Positions 23,128 to 33,381 of a stretch of DNA of 64,000 nt are shown here, in pieces (the stretch's first letter is position 1; each line of letters opens with the position of its first letter). Below the pieces are notes generated by a model. It did no database searches. It worked only from the letters and a program-made list of their open reading frames with translations, and was not told the origin of the DNA. Source of the stretch: Rhynchosporium graminicola (lineage: Eukaryota; Ascomycota; Leotiomycetes; Helotiales; Ploettnerulaceae). Location of the stretch: contig FJUW01000031.1 of the NCBI GenBank assembly GCA_900074885.1, positions 64,634 through 128,633 on the forward strand, read 5' to 3'. Position numbers and translations under genes: made by a program.

Positions 23128-24384
23128 CATGTGCCAAGGCCGTCAAGTCAGATGGAAAGAAATGTCTGTCGTACCTTTTCGCATGAGGGTGGTGGCATCA
23201 CAAACTTGTTTTTCCTCCATGCCGTGATGCCCGATATTTCTGCGCTGGCAATTCTAGCCTGACGATTCAAGATTCTCTCAACGCCCAGCCAAGTCCAGCA
23301 GGAGGATATGGCCAATAGTTGGCTTCGTATTCCCTAGGGCCCCTAGGGCAAACGATGGGATTGTCTTCGGTGATGGGGGCTTTTCGAAGAATAACACACA
23401 GAAGACACATGGAAAACACGCTGGGATGATGAGGGAATATACTGAATAGACGTGAAAAAACTACTGCATGCCCTGGATAAAATCCGAGAGTCGATTCCAC
23501 TCCCCTAGAGCACACCGCTCATATCTAAAGCTTACGATCGAGGAAGCTTTCCGAAAGGCCAGTCTTAAGCATACGATTTGTGTCCCGACGCCCGGTAAAG
23601 TAGGTGTCTAGACGTCCCTCTCACCTGCGCCCGGCTGAGTGTAAATGGAGCTCTATTGGACATCAGCATCTGCGACCAAATCAGTCCCTTAGGCGCGCTG
23701 CACGCTGTCAATTTTGATCAAGAAACCTGCGAGGTGAACACTGCATGGACGCTTCCCAGATACTGCGGCTTTTCCCCTTGATACGATTGCGATCATCTCC
23801 TTATTGGTCGCTGTTCGGGGACGCTTCACAGATGCATTGGGTTGAGGGGAACGAATGAAGCTGACCCTGGCCAGAAGCATGCTTTCGTTATTGCTCTCAA
23901 TTTATCATGTCTGACCAATGACTTATGCTTCGAATGAATACGGTGTTCGAGGTGAACGAACGAGTCTGGGGTCGTCACTTTCTCCGGCCGGCCCTAGAAC
24001 AGAATCACACGTCCCTTATAATGAAATCGATGATTCGAGGCTCCGTCAGAAGAGCACATTCTTCAGACCGTTCAACTGTTGTGGTCGATGAGTAACTTCG
24101 TGATTCTGAAAACTTTTGGCTTGGACGTAGGCCTATCAGCAGGCTCGACGACTTGTCTTCGAAGAGGAGCGAAGCTTGTATCCTGTGCATTGAATCCAAA
24201 ACCTGCATCTTATTAACCTCGTTCGAGATTCCCGCTCGCGTGAGAACTTCGGGTAAGGCAGGACGTCATGCCCCTTTGTTGACATCGCTCTTCAGAACTC
24301 GCTTGCAACCACATCATTTTCACGACTTTTCCCAAACAATTTCGGACATACGTGATCCACTCGTTTTGCTACAGGTATACAAGC

Positions 24385-25454
24385 CTAGTAAGGCATCGCA
24401 CCAGCTAACTTCAGCAAAGCCGGCGTCATCTCAGGTAACTCGAACGGCTCCGTCCGATCATTCGGATCCCTCGTCCCATCCTCCAACATACTGCCCGCAT
24501 ACCTCTTCACGAAATTCTCATGCGGCCAATGTGTCGTGCCCAGATAACTCTCAAAGATATCCTTCTTGATCCCCAAATCCCCCTTCGTCGCCCACTTGGC
24601 CGGCGTATACGCCGCATAAATAACCGTGCGAATCGTATCGCTCTTCTCAGTCGGCTCCGCACCATAATGAATCGTCCTGCTATCCCAAATAATCAGGTCC
24701 CCTGGCTCAGCGCAGACCTTCAAGGGTTTAAGACCCTTCTTCAAAGTAAACCACTCAAGCTGTCCTTTACTGAACTTATACCAATCTTTTCTCGCCCAGG
24801 TACGCGCGTCGGTCTGCGTGTCGAAAAACTCCTCGCTCAACAGATGGCTTCCGGGATAACAAATCAGACCGCCATCTTCCGGCCCCGCCTCCGACAGATT
24901 GATGATCCCCTGCACGCAACTCACGCCCTTTCTCAGCGGGCTCTGGTCAACGTGTTCCCAGGCCTGTTTCCGGGGCACATCTCTGCGGTTCGGGAACGTG
25001 ACGTTCAAGCTGTCGAAGCTGACGAGTAGTTCACTCGTCCCCCATACTTCCTCGAAGACCTTCAAGACGCCGGGCTCCATCCGCGCACCCCAGATGAACT
25101 TCTCGTGCGCTATGCCGTAGGTGGAGAATGTGTTGATGGTGCTCGTGACCGGCAGGTGCTTCTTGATCCATGTGGACGGGTCGTTGACGTCGAAACCGGG
25201 GCGGAGGGAGCTTATCCAGTTGAATGCGGACTGTTGGTAGGCTGCAGCACGATCCCGAGGGATGGCGTTTTTGATCACTGCGTAGCCGTCTCTCTGTAGG
25301 TCGAGAAGCCAAGGGCTGCTCTGGGCTTGGGATCTGTTCATGTGGGTTAGGATTGTCGCGGGAAGCTTACATCAGGGAAGACTTACGACTTCTTCAAACT
25401 TGGAGTAGCCGCTACGATATCAGGAGAAAGACTCGAAAGCGCAATCGGAGCCAT
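24385..25454 (-). CDS. Phytanoyl-CoA dioxygenase (PhyH)-family Fe(II)/2-oxoglutarate oxygenase (2 exons)
   Basis: Spliced model of 338 aa: exons 25387-25454 and 24385-25333; 53-bp intron with GTAAGT donor and AACAG acceptor. Start is MAPIALSSL. The double-stranded beta-helix iron site is visible: His and Asp in AWEHVDQSPL, the distal His in TIHYGAEP, and a 2-oxoglutarate-binding Arg in DTIRTVIY. GGLICYPGSH before the distal His is typical of PhyH proteins. The N-terminus has DLQRDGYAVIKNAI, the standard first strand. No peroxisomal SKL/PTS1 tail is present (C-terminus GAMPY), so a peroxisomal role is not indicated. In fungi such enzymes often hydroxylate small molecules, including secondary metabolites, but no biosynthetic core enzyme is nearby. 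Substrate unknown. Confidence 0.88.
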
Positions 25455-26727
25455 GATGAAAGTGGCAATCGCGATTAAAAGGTTGTAGAACGTATATATT
25501 GCTGAAGATAACTATTCTTGGCCTCTTACGGATGACTCGGGAGTTGTATTTAAATCTCAATAGGAACAAGTACATACATTCGACTTTATCCAGAACAAGA
25601 CTTGTACACCTCATCAATATATATGTATTGAGATCTCGAGAACAGTGGGATAATAGAGTAGCGAACTTGTCCCAAACGGACTTCCGGAGTTGAGCCGGCC
25701 GGTGTACGATAGTAAGAGCTAGCAGATAGTTTGGGTTCTGGGCTGTAGATCCCGATCCTACGCAGTACGTTATAGACTTTCAAGTCGCGCGAAATCGCAT
25801 CAGAGGAGCATTCTAAAACGATTTGTAAACCTGCAAGTCTCTGCCCTTCTCGACAATTCACGATCCCGATGGTTCCGCGTTCGATCGTTTCTTTCAAGAA
25901 TGAAACATCGGGGGGTTGGCTAAGCGAAACAACAGGACTGACTTCCTTCGAGCGGATCATCCAGGTAGGGTGTGGGATTCCAGCCTGCAAGAGATGGGAA
26001 TTGACACCACAGCACATCTAACACGAGTAGTCAGAACTATACACCTTCTGCTCAGCCAGCGGTCTCGCTTTCGTCCCTAAGCCTTTCTTTCCCGCACTTG
26101 AACTCTACTCGGGATAATACTGCCGATCATTATTCCGTGACTGGGATCCCGACGTCCAACCGTGCCAGAGGTGAATGCTTCGCTGATCATCATCCCCCAA
26201 GGCCAGCCTATCGATGCCAGGAAGAAGTGGCCGATCGAGGCGGACTGGGGACTGCCCGCTTCATAATACTCGAATCCAATGCCACGAAAGGATTTCAGAA
26301 CTTTACCTTAATATTCGTAGTAATGTCGCGAGAATCACATGTGACTTTGATATGAAAGAGTGTTAAAGTCACGAAAATGATGAAGCACTTCTATTGACCC
26401 AGGGTTCGCGTGATGATGATATCAGCTTCGCCAGAATCGGCCTCTTTTTGGCGACTCGCATCGATCAGCGGCCTCGCAGACCGCCGTTCTCCAGTAGTAA
26501 AGGTAAGTCACATGCGTGTCAGCACAAAAGCTGCAAATTATGGAAATCCAGGGCGTCAGAACAGTTTCAGTACTTCAGTATCATTCAATCTTCAAGCCTT
26601 TATAGAAAACCTAAAGTCCAGCTCAATACCAACGCCCACTCATACTGGTATCATTTCCTCTGCCGGTATCTTGGTACTGGCTACTCCGAACCGAGACTCC
26701 GTCGTGCAACCTAAACCCCATCTCCTT
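25455..26727. other. Intergenic between dioxygenase and pirin genes
   Basis: This contains the dioxygenase promoter and the pirin 3' flank. One minus-strand frame (25586-26017, 143 codons, ATG start) is open without introns; it is listed separately as doubtful. Nothing else is coding-like. Confidence 0.45.
25586..26017 (-). CDS. Doubtful hypothetical ORF, 143 aa
   Basis: ATG-started frame MCCGVNSHLL running to a stop at 25586, in the 5' flank of the dioxygenase gene on the same strand. The middle (ERGTIGIVNCREG, LAGLQIVLECSS) has protein-like alternation of hydrophobic and charged residues, but I recognise no family. No signal peptide or membrane segment. It could be a lineage-specific gene, a decayed exon or chance; frames this long are expected occasionally at random. 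Confidence 0.2.
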   Translation of the reverse strand: MCCGVNSHLLQAGIPHPTWMIRSKEVSPVVSLSQPPDVSFLKETIERGTIGIVNCREGQRLAGLQIVLECSSDAISRDLKVYNVLRRIGIYSPEPKLSASSYYRTPAGSTPEVRLGQVRYSIIPLFSRSQYIYIDEVYKSCSG

Positions 26728-27901
26728 TCAAACCATACGCTTTCCAATCTCACTCTGCCATCCCTTCGCTCGTTCGAACCCATTCGAATGTGTCTGAAAG
26801 TCCATCAACGCTTGGTAGACTTCTTCCTGTGTGTTGAGTACGAAAGGTCCATATTGAACGACTTTCTGATCGAGAGGTAGACCGGCGACAAGGACTGAGA
26901 GTAGCTTGTTAGTTGTATTCATGGAATATGTTGACATAGTGGGGTAAGTCGTTGACATGGAGGGGAAAAACATCAAAGCAAGCTGATGACTTACAGAATC
27001 GACCATTCTCCTCCGCATCCTCTGGGACCTCAGCAAATACCTCATCTCCCTTTTGCTCAAAGACAACGTTATGGAATTGTCCCACGAGCGTTTTGTCGGG
27101 CCCAACCCCAAAAGAGGTGCTTCCATTCAAAGTATAGGCAAAAGCATTCCACCCCTCAGGCAAATTCTGTGTAATCTTTCCACCGGGCTTAATCTCGATG
27201 TCGAAAATCCAGACCGGTGTATATGCCAGCTCCTTCACGCTATCCACACCATGACTCTGTCCAGAGATAATTTTGATGTGTACATTGCCGTCGTCGATGT
27301 CGATATTTGGGATCTCGGATGCTCTCAAATCGCGGTAACGAGGCTCGCATTTCTTCAACTTTTCTGGCAGGTCGACCCATAACTGCATTCCAACATTCGC
27401 AGAGCCGTCCGCGTTCTGTCGTGGCATCTCAGCGTGCATTATACCCCTTCCTGCCGTCATGAACTGTAGATCACCAGCCTCGATCGTCCCGGCGTGCCCT
27501 GCGAAGTCTTCATGATCAACCGCGCCCTCGATGAGATAAGTAATCGTTTCCTGTCCGCGATGTGCGTGATCAGGGAATCCTGCTCCAGGTTTAATGGTAA
27601 AGTGATCAAGCATGAGGAAGGGTGAGAAGTTCTTCAATTGCGGAGTTCCAATCGAACGACGAACTCTGGCTCCAGCACCCTCCGACTGCTCAACCGCAAG
27701 AAAAGCCTTGCGGATCGCTCGTGTAACTGTCATATTTGCGCTTTTCGGTGCTCCGTAGATTGATGTAAATTCTTTAAAAGAGCTGATGCTGACGTTCGAG
27801 TATTCGGTCTTGAGGTAGTTGATCGTTGTGGTTATGGAACCTTTGTACGCGTTCAAGAGGAGTGCAAGTATTATAGAGAATAAAAATAAGAGAATCTTCA
27901 T
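26728..27901 (-). CDS. Pirin-family cupin protein with hydrophobic N-terminal extension (2 exons)
   Basis: Spliced model of 357 aa: exons 26995-27901 and 26728-26894; 100-bp intron with GTAAGT donor and CTCAG acceptor. The bicupin core starts around residue 57 (MTVTRAIRKAF). The pirin metal ligands are present: the two His of FPDHAHRGQE, and His and Glu of GIMHAEMP, with the TAGRG loop before them. The C-terminal cupin ends GLPLDQKVVQYGPFV. Pirins bind Fe; some act as quercetin 2,3-dioxygenases, others as transcription cofactors. Residues 1-17 (MKILLFLFSIILALLLN) form a strong hydrophobic helix ahead of the core. Most pirins lack this, so either the protein is membrane-anchored or secreted, or translation starts at Met57 and the upstream frame is leader. 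No intron consensus separates the two. Confidence 0.9.
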
Positions 27902-28648
27902 TGAAAGTGTAAGAATTGGAAGATTTATAGATTATTGCGACGAAAGATGAAGAAAGAATGTTCCTTGAACGTATGAGAACTCCATGGCTCTGGGATGAGA
28001 AACCACAGCCTTGGAGTGGAGGGGTTGATTGTGCACCGCTGAGTAAAGATTTGTCAAGGCAGCCTCGGCTGAGCTTCAGCCTTACCAAGATTGAAAGAAA
28101 ATGCGGAGTGAACGGAAAACTATGTTAAGCGTGTGGTGACTAAGTATACATTATACGCGTAGTCGCAGTACTTGTACGCACGCACGCACCCAGCCATAAA
28201 TTCTGAAGCGCCAGGCCCATTCCAAAGCAGCAACCTACGACCAAGTTACTAAGCACTTTGAGTTTTCTTCGAATGCATAAATTAGCGAGACACCAGCTTG
28301 CTACTGAGCCCACTGCTATCATGTAACATCTTACAATATCCCGAGTACGTGCTACGTCTGTCTTTGTCATTTCCAACTTCTCAACACGTTGCAAAGATCT
28401 TGCCTGGAATAAATGGTCTGCCCGGCTTTCTAGATCTGCTATCGTATGTATCCACAGACTCATACTGATCAACACATTGGTCTGGCTAAGCTCGTTAGGG
28501 TGGGAGTGTTTACCTCGCTTGCACGCTTCTCGGATTAAGGTTTACTGGAACGACAGGCTTGGGCGCAGTGGACAAGTCCAAATTTCGCATCTCATTTCAA
28601 GACTGAGCTAGGCTAACTACCAGACGTGATTGGCAAATGTCCATCTCT
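27902..28648. other. Intergenic between pirin and cutinase genes
   Basis: This contains the pirin promoter and a small minus-strand ORF (28140-28463), listed separately. No repeat is present. Confidence 0.4.
28140..28463 (-). CDS. Possible small two-helix membrane protein, 107 aa
   Basis: Intronless frame from ATG at 28463 (MSLWIHTIADLESR) to a stop at 28140. The first half is a charged, probably helical segment (ARSLQRVEKLEMTKTDVART). The second half has two hydrophobic stretches of about 18-20 residues, YMIAVGSVASWCLANLCI and LVVGCCFGMGLALQNLWL, joined by a basic RRKLK loop. That hairpin layout is more orderly than random sequence. I recognise no family. It lies between the pirin and cutinase genes, all on the same strand. 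It may equally be chance. Confidence 0.33.
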   Translation of the reverse strand: MSLWIHTIADLESRADHLFQARSLQRVEKLEMTKTDVARTRDIVRCYMIAVGSVASWCLANLCIRRKLKVLSNLVVGCCFGMGLALQNLWLGACVRTSTATTRIMYT

Positions 28649-29530
28649 CTAAGCAGCTGCCTTAAACTTGGCCGCAATGTATGCTGCAGCTGCAGACCCG
28701 TACTTGCTAACATAGCTAGAATGGACCGACGCAATGTTGCCCTGATCACAGTAGGTATCACCAGTATCGCAGTAGTTCTGAGTATATGTCTTTCCCAGAC
28801 ATGTTGCTGCGTTGGTGCGAAGGAAGATACCATTCTTCTTGCTGGTACCAACATCATAGACTTGGCCAACAATGTGAGATGGGTCACCCATCTCAATGAC
28901 CGCAATAACTTGAGAAATGTTAGTAGTTGTCTTCGCAATTAGAGAGTAGGGCTGCATACTGTTCTTGGAGGCGATAGCCGATGAAATTTGAGTCGAGGCT
29001 GCGAATCCGCTGAGAGATCCGCACATGACATCGGCGGCCACATGAGCACCCTTCAGGAAGAATCAGTCCTGATCAACCAACCAACTCGTACTGTCTAGAA
29101 ACCTACCTGCGAGTATCCCAAAAGTGCGATCTTTGTATTGGGACATCTTGTCACATAGCTTGTGATCAATTTCTTCATGGCAGCAACACCCTGAGACTGG
29201 GAAGACTGGTAGTTGTCGAGTGTTGCAGGGTAGCTGACGGCCTCAGAGTCAGAGCCTGGGACGGCGCTCTTGACTCTGGTTGCTACAGCGTTGATGAATC
29301 CAGGGCCTACTGCTTCCCCACTTGCTCGAGCAATGATCATGCTAGGAGTTGTCAGTTTTCACTGGGTGAGAGCAGTGCAGATCAGGTATTCGCGCAGATA
29401 GATAGGATACAGGAAGTATTGAGGACGCCACTTACTGAACTCCAGATGCACATGCTGCCTGACGCTCCTCCACAACAGGAGCTGCAGAGACGACGCTAGC
29501 AAGGACGATGAGAGCTGAGGAGATCTTCAT
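28649..29530 (-). CDS. Secreted cutinase-family serine esterase (CE5; 3 exons)
   Basis: Spliced model of 243 aa: exons 29436-29530, 29107-29341 and 28649-29050; introns are 94 and 56 bp. Residues 1-16 are a signal peptide (MKISSALIVLASVVSA); APVVEERQ may be a short propeptide. The fold begins with GVHMIIARASGE, closer to acetylxylan esterase/cutinase-like members than to classic cutinases. The nucleophile is Ser109 in GYSQG, split by intron 2 after the Gln codon. The catalytic Asp is Asp208 in TGDTYC next to Cys211, and the His is His220 in IASVHSSY. These enzymes hydrolyse plant cutin or acetyl groups of xylan outside the cell. The size and cysteine positions are normal for the family. Substrate preference between cutin and acetylxylan cannot be settled from the sequence. 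Confidence 0.92.
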
Positions 29531-31842
29531 GGTTGAGACGAGAGAATGAGTCTGCGCTGAAAAGAAAGGGGATATCTACTGCGAGGCGACAGAGCCTTTT
29601 TATAGAGATTTCCGAAGAAAACATTTTATGTGAGGGGCTTCATGACACAGAACCAATTTCAAGCTACAAGCTTCCTCTTCTAGAACCTGACCTGAAGGAT
29701 CGCAATTAGTTGTTAGCTCTAGATCCATTTGGCTCCATTTGCACCATGCACGTGGAGAATTGCCTACGCATCAGTACCCAAGAGGCAGGCAGAGAAAGTC
29801 GATGACAGACCGATGTTTACCGACTTGCCAAAGCAGGAAGGTCTGGTTTGATGTTCGTCCGTGGTGTCACCAGGTGTGGATGCCCAGGCGGAGGTACTCA
29901 CTTGTAACCGAGATGCAGGGTTTCGAGCTCGGTTCAAGACTTACGCCGGCAATCTGTTGGCAGATTCTTTCCCCTCAGTTTGTAATTTCTGCTGGAAGAT
30001 CTTGGTCGCAGGTTGATGTTAGAACATTATCAGTAGATCGGTATTTCGTCAAGTAGTTAGACGGAAGCAGGAAGCTATACCGAAGGACTAGTTTACAGTC
30101 AGATTGGTCGGCACCACAACATCTCTGGTTGCCTATGCACTCTTATGATGGGAGGGTCTTTTCAGAATCAGTATTGACTTGATGTACTCCATATAAACTG
30201 GAAAGCCAATATCCCACCACTCGGGCCATGGTCCACTCCATTGCTTGAATGTTAAAGATGGTCCCATGGAGTAACTACGGCAGAAGAGTAGCAGCGGGAA
30301 TGTGAATTTATTTCGTGAGCCTCTGAAAAGAGGGGGTTCGAGTTCCAGAGTATGGAATTAGCGTAATATAACTGAACTCATCTGAATCTGATTCGACTTG
30401 GAGGCAGATTCGACCTGTCTCAAAGCCAACTTTGACTAAGCTGACTCAGAGTCGACTCACGGTTACTGAGTTGTATTGATTACGCTGACTGAAATCATTA
30501 GAACGAAGCCTATGAAGACTCTCCATTTCAACTGCCGCCACTGATAAATTGTAGTCATTCCTGAAGTACTATATTGATATCTAACCCCACTAAGCACCCC
30601 AACTTTACCTCCACCCGACTCTACCCCTGAAGCTAGTACAGTAAGAGGTAAGTGTTGTTGACACCGGTAGAACGCAATAACTAGAATTATCTCCCAAAGA
30701 ACTGCATCTCAAAGTGCATCTTTGGTTACTAACTTCAGTTCAAAGTTACGGATGAATTCTGGCGTCATGAATACTTGTATCTATACAGGCCTACACATTC
30801 ACATCTTCGCACTATCACAGGCTTACCGTACTCGTATTTTTTTTCCGCAGGCATAAGTTCACAGCCACAGTTGCGCCAAGAGGCTTGTACCATGACTCGC
30901 ACTTCTGCCCTGAAGCCAGGATTTCAAATGCACTTGACCTCACCTCGCGTATTTTCATTGTTGATTGTGCAAGGCACATCACATCACTCAGCACAAAAGA
31001 GGCAGGAGACAGTCTTCAAATAATGCAAAAGCAGCTTCAAGAAATATCGAAGTTGAAATCCGCATACGAGTGCCAGCCAAAGGAAACTTAGGGTCCTCCG
31101 TCCCTTTCATCTGCTGGCTGTCAATGGGCCGCTTGCCACATGTCATGACTCAGGACAAGAAACATGTACGAAAGTACGCAAGAGTCCGTATGTTTCAAAT
31201 GCGGATCCGAGCAGATCATCCGAATTTCTTTTTCCGATCTGCCATCTTCCATGTTCCCGGTCGCTTCTCACGTTTTGTTTATCTGCCTGCTCTGACCATT
31301 CAACGGCCGTGTTTGACTTTTCCAGAATTGCTAATGAACAAAAAGAAAAGAGAGGCTGTATGCGATTCGGCCACAACCTGCATCTACATTACCCAGGATA
31401 TTTCTTATCTCAGCCCCGCCGTGAGTATGGTAAAGGTCGAGAAACTCCATCTATAAACCAAGGACTTATTGCTTACCCTCACAGTCTCTCAGTCCGTTGA
31501 TGAATTGGTCTGTAAGTGACTGAGCAAGATAGCAAGACAGCAGAGGACTCGTGCGAAAGTGCAAGATGGGACGATCGTTAATTGTGAATCCTTTGCATGG
31601 GCTATTATCTTCTGATTTCAGCTCGAAAAAAGAAAAATCTACGGTCTACTGTACTTATTCTTGGGATGCTCCACCTAGTTGTTAGAACATCTGCTTTTGG
31701 GAATACCTTGATATCGTCATCATATCATGGTTCTATATTTGCCCTGTGCACTTTACTTAAGTTCAAAGTTCTTAGTTCCAAGTTTTTCACTCTTTGCCTT
31801 TGCAAATATAGCTTTTAGGCTAGATTCTTGGGTTGATTCACG
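29531..31842. promoter_or_regulatory. Divergent intergenic region between cutinase and Pth11-like receptor genes
   Basis: 2.3 kb lies between the cutinase start (minus) and the receptor start (plus). No coding signal: the longest frame (30965-31456) lacks an ATG. Around 30365-30460 there is a run of related GATTCGAC, AGTCGACT and TTGACT-type words, possibly degenerate regulatory repeats. A shared promoter for both genes is possible but the distance is large. Confidence 0.45.
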
Positions 31843-33381
31843 ATGGGAGAGTTTGATACTGTGTTTGTTCACTCTTTAGCCGTGCAGTCATGGAGTTTAT
31901 ATGGCGTTGGCATGTTTTTGATACTATTACGCACGTTAGTTTTCCTATCTGGTGCCATCTATACCGCCCTTACTTACGTATATGAAGTTCTTCTCGAATA
32001 CATCGTCTAGGTATTAAAGGGTTGCAACTTGATGACTACCTGATGATATGGGCTGGGAGTCTTTATACCACTCTCATGGTATGTCTGAACGTCATCAGTG
32101 GTGGAGGCGGAAGCAATCTTTACCCACCTGGAGCTTTCGAGACTTTCACAACAGAGAAAATACAAGAGAGGATCAAGGGGTCCAAGATTGGGATAGTATC
32201 GGAACAGGTAAGCTTCTATAGATGAAAAAGAGCTCTCACCAAAGTCACTTACTGACCTTTCGCACCCTTCTCAGGCTATGCTGAACGTAATTTACACCAT
32301 CAAAGCTTGCATGCTCATCATGTTCACACGCCTGACTCTTGGCCTACAAGTGCAACGCATGGTACTCTATCTAGCGGTGTACGTTGTAATCGGCTGGGTC
32401 GCCACAGAAATTGCGTTCTTCACAGCTTGCACACCATTCAGCGGGTACTGGGCCATGGTATGTGTAGAAGGAGCAAATAAATCCCACTTCTTGTTTTTGA
32501 TGTGATGATTCTATCTCTCCTCGTGACGTCTTTGAGCAAGGAATCGCTAATCAAAATGCGTACAGCCACCACCAACCACACAATGCGCGACTCTAGAACA
32601 CTACGCCATAGTCCAAGCCTGCTTCAATATTTCCTCCGACGTCCTCATGCTCTTCATCCCTCTCCCACTCCTAACCAAACTCTCCATTCCACTCAAGCAG
32701 AAGCTCGTTCTCCTCGTCATCTTCTCCATGGGCCTCTTCGTCATCCTAGCCGCCATCCTCACTAAAGTCTTCAATCTATCGAATGTCTGGGAACCAACTT
32801 ACATGCTGTGGTATTCGAGGGAAGCGAGTGTGGCGGTTTATGTTAGCAATTTACCGATGATTTGGACGCTTTTGAGAGAGTGGTTCCCGGTGTTGAAGCA
32901 ATTGACGCCGGGACAGAAAATTAGTTCGAGGGGAACAGATGGGGTGTATGCCAGTAGGAAGGGAGGATTCAGAATGACGACCAAGGGGAGACGTCTCAGT
33001 GTTAATAGGTTTGGTGGAAAGAGGTTGAGTGATGGAGGGATTATCACGACGATTCTGGCGAAGGGAGAGTCTACTGAGGAGTTAAGTACTGGAAGTGAAG
33101 ATACCGAGCTGGGCATTCTTCGGTTTAAGGACGGATATGAGACGAATCCTTCGATGAGAGGGGATGATGAGTCTTGGCACCGAGAGCAGCAGCCGAGAGA
33201 TAAGGGGGGCATTACTCTGACGAGAACAGTGCATGTTTCCATTTCCGAGGAAAACATATATGCTAGCGAGACCCGAATACAGAATCTCGGGCCGGCTGTT
33301 ATAGCGCGGAATAGGGACAAAGATGATTTTCCTCATGCGAGCTATGATTGGGATTATGGACGCAACAATGCGAAAAGATGA
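31843..33381 (+). CDS. Pth11-like seven-transmembrane receptor (fungal rhodopsin-like family; 4 exons)
   Basis: Spliced model of 436 aa: exons 31843-31934, 31988-32207, 32275-32457 and 32566-33381 (1311 bp, frame intact). The start is MGEFDTVFVH, leaving a short extracellular N-terminus with no CFEM domain. Helix 1 is SWSLYGVGMFLILL, then SSRIHRLGIKGLQLDDYLM, the family's positive loop plus DDY signature at helix 2. Later helices include VIYTIKACMLIMF, LYLAVYVVIGWVATEIAFF with FTACTPFSGYWA, DVLMLFIPLPLL, and LVLLVIFSMGLFVILAAIL. A soluble tail of roughly 150 residues follows, rich in Arg/Ser/Asp. Members of this family include PTH11 of the rice blast fungus, which senses host surface cues; many paralogs have unknown ligands. 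It stands near the secreted cutinase, divergently. Splice junction 1 restores RTSSRIHRLG. Confidence 0.9.

Larger units (their letters stand above)
21466..24384. promoter_or_regulatory. Long upstream region of zinc-finger gene, GTAC-rich with microsatellites
   Basis: 2.9 kb without a gene. From 21880 to 22460 it is packed with short TACTGTAC, GTAAGTACTTAC and TACCTACC-type palindromic units; a GGGTAGGGTAGGGTA patch is at about 22008-22022. CA and GAGGT repeats follow. The right third (23200-24384) is plain and is the 3' flank of the dioxygenase gene. Frames of 60-140 codons here show no domain. Confidence 0.5.

Noticed and set aside
30330..30360. GGTTCGAGTTCC, resembling a tRNA B-box.
   Set aside because: No A-box, anticodon arm or acceptor stem pairs at the required distances.
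30965..31456. Plus-strand open frame of 163 codons between the cutinase and receptor genes.
   Set aside because: It begins at a TTG, lacks an upstream ATG, and shows no domain or splice context.
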